Notes under the pieces: model-generated
Told to the model about the DNA's origin: nothing
Database searches by the model: none
The model's input: only the letters and a program-made list of their open reading frames with translations
In this document: in pieces, positions 38,282 through 47,238 of the stretch
Position numbering within the stretch: the stretch's first letter is position 1
How the letters are laid out: each line of letters starts with the position of its first letter
Position numbers and translations under genes: made by a program
NCBI RefSeq assembly: GCF_002973525.1
Contig: NZ_PVEN01000003.1
Span: 558,001 to 622,000 of the forward strand
DNA from: Paraburkholderia sp. BL21I4N1
GTDB lineage: Bacteria; Pseudomonadota; Gammaproteobacteria; Burkholderiales; Burkholderiaceae
Direction: 5' to 3'
Length of the DNA: 64,000 bases

Positions 38282-39235
38282 TCAACGCAGCGCTTCGATC
38301 AGCTTTTCCAGCTTGACCGCGTCCGCGGCGAACGCGCGAATGCCTTCGGCGAGCTTTTCGGTCGCCATGGCTTCGTCGTTGACGAGGAAGCGGAACGACG
38401 ATTCGTCGACCGGCACGCGTTCGATATCCGCACCCTGCGAGAGGTCCGGCGACAGCTTGCGTTCAACCTTGTCCGTACTTTCCTGCAGCTTTTGCAGCAG
38501 ATCCGGGCTAATGGTCAGCAGATCGCAGCCGGCCAGTTCCAGCACCTGCCCCGGCGTGCGGAAGCTCGCGCCCATCACCTCGGTCTTGTAGCCGAACTTC
38601 TTGTAGTACGCGTAGATGCGGCGCACCGACTTGACGCCCGGATCGTTGGCGCCGCCGTCTTTCGCTTCGTCCCACGCGCTGCCGGCGTTTTTCTTGTACC
38701 AGTCGTAAATCCGGCCGACGAACGGCGAAATGAGTTGCGCACCCGCTTCGGCGCACGCCGCGGCCTGCGCGAGCGAGAACAGCAGCGTCATGTTGCAGTG
38801 GATGCCTTCCTTCTGCAGCACTTCGGCGGCGCGGATACCTTCCCACGTGGACGCGAGCTTGATCAGCACGCGTTCGCGGCCGATGCCGTGGTCCTTGTAA
38901 AGCGCGATCAACTCGCGGCCCTTGGCGATCGACGCCTCGGTGTCGAACGACAGACGCGCGTCGACTTCGGTCGACACACGGCCCGGAATGATCTTGAGGA
39001 TTTCGGTACCGAACGCGATCAGCAACTGGTCGATGATGGCGCCCACCGGCTTCGACGCGTGCGCCTTCACGGTCTTTTCGAGCAGCGGCTTGTAGTCGTC
39101 TTTCTGGACGGCCTTCAGAATCAGCGACGGATTGGTGGTCGCGTCCTGCGGCTTGTACTGGGCAAGCTGCTGGAAGTCGCCGGTATCGGCGACGACGGTG
39201 GTGTATTGCTTGAGTTGGTCGAGTGCGGTTGTCAT
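38282..39235 (-). CDS. tal: Transaldolase
   Basis: A 317-residue pentose-phosphate enzyme that moves a dihydroxyacetone unit between sugar phosphates. The N-terminus [17 protein letters not shown] and [16 protein letters not shown] (Schiff-base Lys) are diagnostic of the type-1 family. It is monocistronic with its own terminator. Confidence 0.95.
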   Translation of the reverse strand: MTTALDQLKQYTTVVADTGDFQQLAQYKPQDATTNPSLILKAVQKDDYKPLLEKTVKAHASKPVGAIIDQLLIAFGTEILKIIPGRVSTEVDARLSFDTEASIAKGRELIALYKDHGIGRERVLIKLASTWEGIRAAEVLQKEGIHCNMTLLFSLAQAAACAEAGAQLISPFVGRIYDWYKKNAGSAWDEAKDGGANDPGVKSVRRIYAYYKKFGYKTEVMGASFRTPGQVLELAGCDLLTISPDLLQKLQESTDKVERKLSPDLSQGADIERVPVDESSFRFLVNDEAMATEKLAEGIRAFAADAVKLEKLIEALR

Positions 39236-39484
39236 GTTCGGGCCTTCAGGGCGCGTACGCGCCGTGGTTCAGGAGAAATGAGATCGCCGCCGCACTGATC
39301 GGATTCGCCAGTGCCGGCGGCCGCGGGTCACGCTGCAGCGCTGCCCGTCATGTTGCCGGGGCATTTTGACGGAAAGCGCTGCCGGATGCTTCTATTCTAT
39401 GGCGGATCGCCTGATGCAGGGTTGACACTTGCCCAGGGCGATCCGTTCACCCGGATTTCGGGCGAGGGCGCCCGATGCGGTCGC

Positions 39485-40705
39485 TCAGCCACGCCGCGCG
39501 TTCAACACCACCTGCGTCACCACGCCCGCCACCAGCCCCCAGAACGCCGAGCCGATCGACAGCAAGGTGAGCCCGGAGGCCGTCACCATGAACGTCACCA
39601 GCGCCGCTTCGCGCTGTTTGACGTCCTGCATGGCATTGGCGAGACCGCTCATGATCGAGCCGAACAGCGCCAGCGCCGCGACGGACACCACCAGCGCCTT
39701 CGGCAGCGCCGCGAACAGCGCGGCGATGGTCGCGCCGAACACGCCCGCGATCAGATAGAAAATGCCGCACCAGACCGCCGCGGTGTAACGCTTGTCGCGG
39801 TTTTCGTGCGCTTCGGGGCCGGTGCAGATCGCCGCCGTGATCGCCGCAAGATTGATGCCGTGCGAGCCGAACGGTGCGAGCAGCAGCGAGGCGAGGCCGG
39901 TCGTCGAGATCAGCGGCGCCGACGGCGTGGTGTAGCCGTCCGCGCGCAGCACGGCGATGCCCGGCACGTTCTGCGACGCCATCGCGACGACGAACAGCGG
40001 AATGCCGATACTGACGCTGGCGGCCAGCGAAAACGCCGGCATCGTGAATACCGGGTGCGCGAGCGCCACGTGAAAGCGGCTGAAATCGAGCAGACCGAGC
40101 CCACCGGCCGCGGCCGTGCCGACGATCAGCGTCGTCACGATCGCATAGCGCGGGGCCAGCCGTTTGACGAGCAGATAGGTGAAGAACATGGTCAGCACGA
40201 GCGCGGTCTGAAATTGCGCGGCGCGGAAAATCTCGATGCCGATCTCGAACAGAATCCCCGCCAGCAAAGCCGAGGCGATGCCGGCCGGGATTTTTTTCAT
40301 CAGCGTGTCGAACCAGCCGGTCAAACCGACCACCGTCAGCAGCACCGCGCAGACGATAAACGCACCGATCGCCTCGGGATACGCCACATGCGGCAGCGAC
40401 GACACCAGCAGCGCCGCGCCGGGCGTCGACCAGGCGATCACGATCGGCGCGCGAAAGCGCAGCGACAGGCCGATCGTGCAGACGGCCATGCCGATCGACA
40501 GCGCCCAGATCCACGACGAAATCTGCGCATCGCTCAGGTGCGCGGCCTGACCCGCCTGGAACATCAGCACGAGCGAGCTGGTATAGCCGGTCATCATCGC
40601 GACGAACCCAGCGACGATCGTGGACAGCGAGGTGTCGGCAAACGGGTTGGAGCGTCCCGGCGGCGTGGCGGCAGGGGACAAATCGGGGGAGGAAGACGGA
40701 CGCAT
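39485..40705 (-). CDS. benE: Benzoate/proton symporter family (BenE) transporter
   Basis: A 406-residue polytopic membrane protein with about 12 helices. The family markers FVAMMTGYTSSLVLMFQAG, VIAWSTPGAALLV and MASQNVPGIAVLRADGY are present. BenE proteins import benzoate. No benzoate degradation genes are nearby, so the substrate may differ. It follows the vWA gene by 53 bases in the same direction. Confidence 0.85.
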   Translation of the reverse strand: MRPSSSPDLSPAATPPGRSNPFADTSLSTIVAGFVAMMTGYTSSLVLMFQAGQAAHLSDAQISSWIWALSIGMAVCTIGLSLRFRAPIVIAWSTPGAALLVSSLPHVAYPEAIGAFIVCAVLLTVVGLTGWFDTLMKKIPAGIASALLAGILFEIGIEIFRAAQFQTALVLTMFFTYLLVKRLAPRYAIVTTLIVGTAAAGGLGLLDFSRFHVALAHPVFTMPAFSLAASVSIGIPLFVVAMASQNVPGIAVLRADGYTTPSAPLISTTGLASLLLAPFGSHGINLAAITAAICTGPEAHENRDKRYTAAVWCGIFYLIAGVFGATIAALFAALPKALVVSVAALALFGSIMSGLANAMQDVKQREAALVTFMVTASGLTLLSIGSAFWGLVAGVVTQVVLNARRG

Positions 40706-40758
40706 GCGGCAGCTTTCTTATAGTTGAAGATAAAACACGAACTGAAACACGAACGGAT

Positions 40759-41934
40759 TTATTTGCTCAGTGTGCGCATGGCGGTCTCCAGCCCGGCGAG
40801 CGTGAGCGGGTACATACGGTGGCCGAGCACTTCGCGAATCGCGCTGACCGACTGCCGGTATGCCCACAGCCCTTCCGGTTCGGGATTGAGCCACGCGTGA
40901 TGCGGGAAGTGGTCCGCCAGACGGCGCAGCCAGACCGCGCCGGCCTCGGGATTGTTGTATTCGACCGAGCCGCCCGGCTGCAGCACTTCGTACGGGCTCA
41001 TGGTCGCGTCGCCGACGAAGATCAGCTTGTAGTCGGGCGTGAACTTGTGCAGCACGTCCCACGTTGGCATGCGTTCGGCGTGACGGCGGCGGTTGTTCTT
41101 CCACAGGAAATCGTACACACAGTTGTGGAAGTAATAGAACTCGAGGTGCTTGAACTCGGCCTTGGCGGCGGAGAACAGTTCCTCGACGCGCTTGATGTGA
41201 TCGTCCATCGAGCCGCCCACGTCGAGCAGCATCAGCACTTTCACCTTGTTGTGTCGCTCCGGGACCATCTTCAGGTCGAGCCAGCCGGCGTTCGCGGCGG
41301 TGCTGCGGATCGTGTCGGGCAAGTCGAGTTCTTCGGCGGCGCCTTCGCGCGCGAAGCGGCGCAGACGGCGCAGTGCGACCTTGATGTTGCGCGTGCCGAT
41401 TTCGACCTGGTCGTCGTAGTCGCGATAGGCGCGCGACTCCCACACTTTCACCGCGGTGCGATTGCCCGCCGCGTCGCCGCCAATACGCACGCCTTCCGGG
41501 TTATAGCCGCCGTTGCCGAACGGCGAGGTGCCGCCGGTGCCGATCCACTTGCTGCCGCCTTCGTGGCGCTCTTTCTGTTCGTCGAACAGTTCCTTGAGAC
41601 GTTCCATCAGCTTGTCGAGGCCGCCCATGGCTTCGATCTGGGCTTTTTCCTCTGGCGACAGATCGCGTTGCAGCTTCTTTTTCAACCAGTCGAGCGGGAC
41701 GTCGAAGGCCAGTTCCGACGCTTTCGCGACGCCGTTGAAATAGGCGCCGAACGCCTGGTCGAACTTGTCGAAATACTGCTCGTCCTTCACCAGCGTGATG
41801 CGCGAGAGGTAGTAGAACTCGTCGAGCGACGGCGCGATCACGTTGGCCTTGAGCGCCTCGAGCAGCGTCAGATATTCCTTTACCGACACCGGCAGCTTGG
41901 CGGCGCGCAGCGAGTAGAAGAAGTCGATCAGCAT
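40759..41934 (-). CDS. von Willebrand factor A domain protein (CoxE-like), partner of MoxR
   Basis: A 391-residue cytoplasmic protein with a C-terminal vWA fold (about residues 215-380). The MIDAS metal motif is VLMLLDVGGSMDDH (DxGxS). The N-terminal half is helical with a Gly-rich loop (GGTSPFGNGGYNPEG). CoxE-type proteins work with a MoxR-family AAA+ ATPase, encoded 105 bases upstream, to insert metals or remodel complexes. The client is unknown here. Confidence 0.88.
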   Translation of the reverse strand: MLIDFFYSLRAAKLPVSVKEYLTLLEALKANVIAPSLDEFYYLSRITLVKDEQYFDKFDQAFGAYFNGVAKASELAFDVPLDWLKKKLQRDLSPEEKAQIEAMGGLDKLMERLKELFDEQKERHEGGSKWIGTGGTSPFGNGGYNPEGVRIGGDAAGNRTAVKVWESRAYRDYDDQVEIGTRNIKVALRRLRRFAREGAAEELDLPDTIRSTAANAGWLDLKMVPERHNKVKVLMLLDVGGSMDDHIKRVEELFSAAKAEFKHLEFYYFHNCVYDFLWKNNRRRHAERMPTWDVLHKFTPDYKLIFVGDATMSPYEVLQPGGSVEYNNPEAGAVWLRRLADHFPHHAWLNPEPEGLWAYRQSVSAIREVLGHRMYPLTLAGLETAMRTLSK

Positions 41935-42039
41935 GCTGGGTCCTCGGCGGCGGGTGGTCGGTGTGACGGGCTCATCGGTGGCGGGTGGCGTTGCATCGGC
42001 GCCTGCGCGGCGCCGGCTCGGTCGCGCGTCAGACGGACA

Positions 42040-42882
42040 TCAACGGTTGTTGCGGTTCATGAAGATCAACCGTTCGAACAGGCTCACGTCCTGTTCGTTT
42101 TTCAGCAGCGCGCCGTGCAGCGGCGGGATGATCTGTTTCTGGTCGGTCGAGCGCAGCGCTTCGGGGGGAATGTCTTCGGCGAGCAGCAGCTTGAGCCAGT
42201 CGAGCAGTTCCGAGGTGGACGGTTTCTTCTTCAGGCCGGCGACGTTGCGCAGTTCGAAAAAGCTCTGCATGGCCGCGGCGAGCAGTTCTTTCTTGATGCC
42301 GGGGTAGTGCACCTCGACGATCTGCTGCATCGTGACCGGATCGGGAAACTTGATGTAGTGGAAAAAGCAGCGACGCAGGAAAGCGTCGGGCAATTCCTTC
42401 TCGTTGTTCGACGTGATAATCACGAGCGGGCGATGTTTCGCGCGGATCAGCTCGTGCGTTTCATACACGTAGAACTCCATGCGGTCGAGTTCGCGCAGCA
42501 GGTCGTTCGGAAATTCGATGTCGGCTTTATCGATCTCGTCGATCAGCAGCACGGTTTGCTCATCCGCTTCGAACGCCTGCCACAGCACGCCCTTGACGAT
42601 GTAATTGCGGATGTCCTTGACGCGTTCGTCGCCGAGTTGCGAATCGCGCAGGCGCGACACCGCGTCGTACTCGTAGAGCCCTTGCTGGGCCTTGGTGGTG
42701 GACTTGATATGCCACTGCAGCAACGGCATGCCGAGCGCGGCGGCGACTTCTTCCGCGAGCATGGTCTTGCCGGTGCCGGGTTCGCCCTTGATGAGCAGCG
42801 GGCGCTTCAGCGTCATCGCGGCGTTGACCGCGAGCTTGAGGTCGTCGGTGGCGACGTACTGCGATGAGCCTTCGAAACGCAT
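42040..42882 (-). CDS. MoxR-family AAA+ ATPase
   Basis: 280 residues with Walker A GEPGTGKT (about 34-41), Walker B VLLIDEIDKAD, sensor-1 ITSNNEKEL and the arginine-finger region AFLRRCFFHYIKFPD. It is the chaperone partner of the vWA protein downstream. An open frame runs on to 43113 but lacks matching sequence; the start at 42882 yields the usual N-terminus MRFEGSSQYVATDD. Confidence 0.92.
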   Translation of the reverse strand: MRFEGSSQYVATDDLKLAVNAAMTLKRPLLIKGEPGTGKTMLAEEVAAALGMPLLQWHIKSTTKAQQGLYEYDAVSRLRDSQLGDERVKDIRNYIVKGVLWQAFEADEQTVLLIDEIDKADIEFPNDLLRELDRMEFYVYETHELIRAKHRPLVIITSNNEKELPDAFLRRCFFHYIKFPDPVTMQQIVEVHYPGIKKELLAAAMQSFFELRNVAGLKKKPSTSELLDWLKLLLAEDIPPEALRSTDQKQIIPPLHGALLKNEQDVSLFERLIFMNRNNR

Positions 42883-43213
42883 GGCGAGATGCTCTTTTTT
42901 GGGAAAAAACCCAGTATAAGTCAGAAGGCCTGTTGGCCTGAAACGGCCTCGCGTAAGGTGTGACCCGCGATGCAGCACGGTCAGGCCAGCGCCTGTAAGG
43001 CATGGTCGAGTGGCCAGAATGCTCGCCCGGGTATGCCCAGCGGGTGGGTTCGTCGGGGCGGCCGGGGCTGCCCACCCCGCTCGGTGGACGTTTCGCGCGG
43101 CGTCGCGGTACAATTAGCCCGATTTTTTTGGCCTGCGTGGCTACCCTATAAGAAGAACGGCGCGGGCCGTTGCCTTTTTGGGCGCCCGTTCCCCTCATGC
43201 CAGGTTACATGCT
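42883..43213. other. Intergenic region between MoxR and cytochrome genes
   Basis: 331 bases, divergent promoters expected. A TACAAT (43109-43114) could be the -10 of the cytochrome operon; no convincing -35 was seen. No gene. Confidence 0.5.
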
Positions 43214-43582
43214 ATGAATAAATTCGTCGGCAAACACGTCGTGATCGCAGCGCTGTCGGTGCTCGCGGGCTATGCGGCCAGTGTGCAGGCAGCGGATGTC
43301 GTCGGCAATGCCAAGGCGGGTCAAGGCAAGGTCGCAATGTGTATCGGCTGCCACGGCATTCCCGAATACCGCACGGCGTACCCTGAGGTGTACCGCGTGC
43401 CCATGCTAGGCGGCCAGAATCAGCAGTACCTCGAAAACGCCATGCACGGTTACAAGAAGGGCGACCGCCACTTCGAAACCATGCATGCGATCACCACGTC
43501 TCTGTCCGATCAGGACATCGCCGACATCGCCGCTTACTACGCAGCGCAAAATTCCTCTTCGAAAAGCAATCCCGACAAGTGA
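43214..43582 (+). CDS. c-type cytochrome (class I, single haem)
   Basis: 122-residue periplasmic electron carrier. The signal peptide is about residues 1-26 (ending VQA), the haem motif is CIGCH, and a Met ligand probably lies in the C-terminal part (HFETMHAITTSLS). It resembles half of a cytochrome c4 or a c553. It starts 58 bases ahead of the next cytochrome gene; the pair may substitute for a dihaem c4. The longer frame from 43178 lacks a signal. Confidence 0.9.
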   Translation: MNKFVGKHVVIAALSVLAGYAASVQAADVVGNAKAGQGKVAMCIGCHGIPEYRTAYPEVYRVPMLGGQNQQYLENAMHGYKKGDRHFETMHAITTSLSDQDIADIAAYYAAQNSSSKSNPDK

Positions 43583-43640
43583 TCGGCCGCGGTTGTCCGC
43601 CCAGTCACCCGGTTAATCAATTCGCGGGATAGGAGAATTC

Positions 43641-44024
43641 ATGAATAAGCCACAACAGGCACTCCACACGGTGTTCAAGGCTGCATGCGCGTCGGCGGCA
43701 GTAATCGGTCTGGTTGCCGCGAACGTCGCGCACGCCGCCGACGCCGGCAACGGCAAGGTGCTGGCCGACGCCCACAACTGCGCGGCTTGCCACGGCGTCA
43801 ACCTGAATAAGCCGGTGAGCCCGGAATATCCGAAGCTTGCCGGTCAGCACGCCGATTACATCTACTGGGCGCTGCGCCAATACCAGATGGGCAACGGCAA
43901 CCCGCACCTCGGTCGCAACAACGCGATCATGCAGGCGCAGGTGCAGAGCCTGTCGCAAGGCGATATGAAAGACATCGCCGCTTACGTCGAATCGCTGAAC
44001 GGCGATCTGGTGCAGAAGAAGTAA
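43641..44024 (+). CDS. c-type cytochrome (class I, single haem)
   Basis: 127-residue periplasmic electron carrier with a signal peptide (about 1-32, ending HAA) and haem motif CAACH. The KLAGQHADYIYWALRQYQ segment is typical of the cytochrome c4/c553 group. Same operon as the upstream cytochrome; AGGAG is seven bases ahead of the start. A strong terminator follows. Confidence 0.9.
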   Translation: MNKPQQALHTVFKAACASAAVIGLVAANVAHAADAGNGKVLADAHNCAACHGVNLNKPVSPEYPKLAGQHADYIYWALRQYQMGNGNPHLGRNNAIMQAQVQSLSQGDMKDIAAYVESLNGDLVQKK

Positions 44025-44060
44025 GCGCGTCCGGCTGGTTGCCGCACGGCTGCCGGATTG

Positions 44061-44098
44061 AAAAGCAAACACCCCGCTTCGGCGGGGTGTTTGCTTTT
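44061..44098 (+). terminator. Terminator after the cytochrome pair
   Basis: AAAAGCAAACACCCCGC, loop TTCG, GCGGGGTGTTTGCTTTT: a perfect 17-pair stem closed by a UUCG-type tetraloop. It may serve both the cytochrome operon and the convergent DUF1841 gene. Confidence 0.92.
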
Positions 44099-44122
44099 GG
44101 GGCTTCAGTTCAGCCCAGTGCG

Positions 44123-44557
44123 TCAGTCGCGGGTGGCGCGCCGCTCGATACGCTGCAGATACGCGTCCGTGTCCGGTGGCGTGCCGGTGCGCTGCGCTTC
44201 CCAGATGGTCTCGCCGAGGCAGTCCATGATCGCGTGTTGCGCCTCGTGAGTGGAACCGAGACGTGCGGCGAGTCGCTCGTGCGCCGCGCGAATGCCGGGC
44301 GGCTGGTCGATCGACAACTGCTCGGTGATGGCCAGATGCATCGACAGATGCAGGAACGGATTGGTCTGGCCGCGCTCGGGCGAGTAGTCCTGGGCCTGCG
44401 CGGCGTCGCCGTCGGTAAGGTCGGCGTGGTACTCGGGATGCTCGACGATCCAGTCGGCGGCGATCGCCTCCAGCGGCGTCAGGATTTCGCCTTGACGCTG
44501 TTTGCGCCAGGTGTCGGTGAAAAAGAGGCGGACTTCATCGCGGCTGGGATTGAACAT
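44123..44557 (-). CDS. DUF1841 family protein
   Basis: 144-residue soluble protein of a proteobacterial family without a known function. Hallmarks are FNPSRDEVRLFFTDTWRKQR and the His-rich NPFLHLSMHLAITEQLSIDQPPG, which suggest a metal site. It lies 100 bases downstream of nth in the same direction, the usual arrangement in this group. Confidence 0.88.
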   Translation of the reverse strand: MFNPSRDEVRLFFTDTWRKQRQGEILTPLEAIAADWIVEHPEYHADLTDGDAAQAQDYSPERGQTNPFLHLSMHLAITEQLSIDQPPGIRAAHERLAARLGSTHEAQHAIMDCLGETIWEAQRTGTPPDTDAYLQRIERRATRD

Positions 44558-44657
44558 CGTGGGACCGGTGCTGTGGGTGGGGCGTTATGTGGGGCGGCGC
44601 GGCGCCCGTGAAGGTCGATATTTTACGCCGGGGCCGCGTGCCGCGCTGCGCGTGCGC

Positions 44658-45302
44658 TCACAGGTCCGGCGGCGGCGTCTTGGGCCGGAACTCGCAGAGC
44701 GGTTCGATCACGCAATGCCAGCATTCGGGCTTGCGCGCTTTGCACACATAACGGCCGTGCAGGATCAGCCAGTGGTGCGCGTCCTGCTTGAACTCGGCGG
44801 GCGTGAATTTCTCCAGCGCCGCTTCGACCGTGCGGACGTCTTTGCCGGGCGCCAGACCGGTTCGATTGGCAACCCGAAAGATATGCGTGTCCACGGCGAT
44901 GGTCGGATGCCCGAACGCCGTGTTCAGAATGACGTTGGCGGTCTTGCGGCCGACGCCCGGCAGGCTTTCGAGCGCTTCCCGATCTTCGGGCACTTCGCCG
45001 CCGTACTGGTCGAGCAGAATCCGGCAGGTCGCGATGACGTTTTTTGCCTTGGTGCGGTACAGGCCGATGGTCTTGATATACCCGACCACGCCTTCCTCGC
45101 CGAGATCGAACACTTGCTGCGGCGTGTTCGCGACCGGAAACATCTTGCGCATCGCCTTGTTGACCGACACGTCGGTCGCTTGCGCGGACAGCAGCACGGC
45201 GATCAGCAGTTCGAACGGTGAGGTGTATTCGAGCTCGGTTGTTGGATGCGGGTTGAGACTCTGAAGCGTTTCGTAGATGGCGCGGCGTTTGTTCGCGTTC
45301 AT
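44658..45302 (-). CDS. nth: Endonuclease III
   Basis: A 214-residue DNA glycosylase/AP lyase that removes oxidised pyrimidines. The helix-hairpin-helix LPGVGRKTANVIL has the catalytic Lys and VDTHIFRVANR the catalytic Asp. The C-terminal 4Fe-4S loop has CKARKPECWHCVIEPLC (C-x6-C-x2-C-x5-C). It follows the RnfB-like gene by 23 bases, so they form an operon. Confidence 0.96.
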   Translation of the reverse strand: MNANKRRAIYETLQSLNPHPTTELEYTSPFELLIAVLLSAQATDVSVNKAMRKMFPVANTPQQVFDLGEEGVVGYIKTIGLYRTKAKNVIATCRILLDQYGGEVPEDREALESLPGVGRKTANVILNTAFGHPTIAVDTHIFRVANRTGLAPGKDVRTVEAALEKFTPAEFKQDAHHWLILHGRYVCKARKPECWHCVIEPLCEFRPKTPPPDL

Positions 45303-45325
45303 GCTGAGTGAGCGTGCGGGTGCGG

Positions 45326-46222
45326 TTAGCGCGGGTTGGAGGACGGGCCGGTGTTGACGGGGCCGTCGGCGGGGGTGTCGCTGGCCGATGGGTCGCCGCT
45401 CTGGCCGGCATTGCCCGCGGCGAGTCCGAGACGGTGGCGGCGTGCTTCGGCGGCGTCGATCTGCGCTTGCACGTCCGCGCTGACCTGCTCGGTGTTCAGC
45501 GGTCCCTGGCCCTTGGCGGCCAACTCTTCTTTCTTCTTGCGGGCCCGTTCGAGCGCGGCCTGAATGATGGCGCGTTTCTTCGCATCGGCGTCTTCCACGG
45601 CGAGCGCCGCAGGTGCAACCGCGGCGCCGGGTTCAATGGTTTGGGCGATTGCGGCGGTGGCGACGCTACCGGCTCGCCGCGCTGCAGCACGCGCTTCGGC
45701 AGCTTCGCGTTCGCGTGCAAGACGGGCTTCGCGCCGGTTGTGATGCTCGCGTGCCGCGTCGGCCAGGCTCTGGTTCCACGCGTCCCAACCGGTTGCCGCG
45801 CCGGTGACCGGCAGCAGCGCGATGCAGTCGACCGGGCAGGGCGGCACGCAGAGATCGCAGCCGGTGCAGCGTTCGGCGATCACCGTGTGCATCTGTTTCG
45901 GTGCGCCAACTATCGCGTCCACCGGACACGCCTGCATGCACAACGTACAGCCGATGCAAACCTGTTCGTCGATAACCGCCAACGGCCGGGGCCTTTCCAC
46001 CCCATTGGCGGAATTGAGCGGAATGGCCGGTTTTCCGAGCAACGCGGCGAGACGCGCGACGCCTTCGGCGCCGCCCGGCGGGCACTGGTTATAGAGGGCT
46101 TCACCGCTCGCGACGGCTTCGGCATACGGCCGGCATGCGGGATAACCGCACTTCGTGCATTGCGTCTGGGGGAGCAGATCTTCGATGCGATCTGCGAGTG
46201 TTTTATTGTCTGTCACGGTCAC
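45326..46222 (-). CDS. RnfB/RsxB-like ferredoxin without membrane anchor
   Basis: 298 residues. The N-terminal cluster domain ([16 protein letters not shown] ... CPPGG) and two 4Fe-4S ferredoxin motifs ([29 protein letters not shown]) match RnfB. Unlike typical RnfB it begins directly at the cluster domain without the N-terminal hydrophobic segment, and it has an extra 110-residue tail rich in Ala, Arg, Glu and Lys, part coiled coil. No other Rnf gene is in the window, so it is likely a soluble electron donor, perhaps for the Fe-S protein Nth encoded next. Confidence 0.85.
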   Translation of the reverse strand: MTVTDNKTLADRIEDLLPQTQCTKCGYPACRPYAEAVASGEALYNQCPPGGAEGVARLAALLGKPAIPLNSANGVERPRPLAVIDEQVCIGCTLCMQACPVDAIVGAPKQMHTVIAERCTGCDLCVPPCPVDCIALLPVTGAATGWDAWNQSLADAAREHHNRREARLAREREAAEARAAARRAGSVATAAIAQTIEPGAAVAPAALAVEDADAKKRAIIQAALERARKKKEELAAKGQGPLNTEQVSADVQAQIDAAEARRHRLGLAAGNAGQSGDPSASDTPADGPVNTGPSSNPR

Positions 46223-46289
46223 GACGTTGGGGCTTGGCTTGCGGCCGCACAGCTTGAACTAAATAGCACATTATCGCCGATTTCCCCAA

Positions 46290-46317
46290 TTGCCATCCGC
46301 AATCCATGTGCCATAAT
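46290..46317 (+). promoter_or_regulatory. Candidate promoter for the TetR gene
   Basis: TTGCCA (46290-46295), 16 bases, CATAAT (46312-46317). It lies between the divergent RnfB-like and TetR genes and leaves a leader of about 130 bases. Confidence 0.45.
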
Positions 46318-46451
46318 CGAAGCGCTTTTTCGAAAGACCGCAGAAGGGTGTCCCCCAACCATGGCGCGCCCGTTCAACGCTGTCGGTGCAAGGTCCGAGG
46401 AGAGACCGGCGGCGCGATCCGGATAACGCGGCTCACGAAGATGATGCCACC

Positions 46452-47084
46452 ATGAATCAGCCGAAAATCAAAAGAGATCCTGAAGGCACGCGGCGCCGCA
46501 TTCTGCTTGCGGCGGCCGAAGAGTTTGCAAATGGTGGGCTATTCGGCGCGCGCGTCGATCAGATCGCTCGCCGCGCGGAGACGAATGAACGCATGCTCTA
46601 TTACTACTTCGGTAGCAAGGAGCAGCTTTTTACTGCCGTACTCGAGCACGCGTTCAGCGCGCTCAACGAAGCGGAGCGCACGCTCGAACTGGCCGGTATT
46701 GCGCCGGTCGAGGCGGTCACGCGGCTCGCGCATTTTGTTTGGGATTACTACCGCGACCATCCCGAACTGCTGCGTCTCATCAACAACGAAAATCTGCATG
46801 AAGCACGCTACATGCAGAAGTCGACGCGCATCCGCGAAATGATCTCGCCGATCGTTGCCACGCTCGGCGGCATTCTCGAACGGGGTCAGCGCGCGGGACT
46901 GTTTCGCACCAACGTCGATCCGTTGCGCTTCTATGTGACGCTGTCCGGCATGGGCTATTACATCGTGTCGAACCGCTTCACGCTCGAGGCGACACTCGGC
47001 CGCGATTTCAGCAGCGCGGCCGAACGCAGCGAAGTGATTCAGATGAACACCGAGTTGCTGCTCGCGTATCTGTTGCGCAAGTAG
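46452..47084 (+). CDS. TetR-family transcription regulator
   Basis: A 210-residue repressor. The N-terminal helix-turn-helix (RRRILLAAAEEFANGGLFGARVDQIARRAETNERMLYYYFGSKEQL) is textbook TetR; the C-terminal ligand domain is not assignable. The ATG at 46452 is favoured over one 22 codons upstream. Target genes are unknown; the nearest neighbours are the divergent RnfB-like gene and the convergent PHA depolymerase. Confidence 0.9.
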   Translation: MNQPKIKRDPEGTRRRILLAAAEEFANGGLFGARVDQIARRAETNERMLYYYFGSKEQLFTAVLEHAFSALNEAERTLELAGIAPVEAVTRLAHFVWDYYRDHPELLRLINNENLHEARYMQKSTRIREMISPIVATLGGILERGQRAGLFRTNVDPLRFYVTLSGMGYYIVSNRFTLEATLGRDFSSAAERSEVIQMNTELLLAYLLRK

Positions 47085-47182
47085 CCGCGAATAGGGCATT
47101 AAGTGTTGAGTGGAATGCCGCGGCATTCGCGCGGTATTCCTAAGCGTCGTGCTCGCATCACCATTGTTTGGCTCGAGAAACA

Positions 47183-47208
47183 ACAACGGCCTCCGAAGAG
47201 GCCGTTGT
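47183..47208. terminator. Hairpin between the TetR and PHA depolymerase genes
   Basis: ACAACGGCCTC, loop CGAA, GAGGCCGTTGT: an 11-pair perfect stem between convergent genes. It is likely used in both directions; T-runs are weak. Confidence 0.6.
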
Positions 47209-47238
47209 GAGTGACTACGCGCGTTTGGCGTTAGTGAG

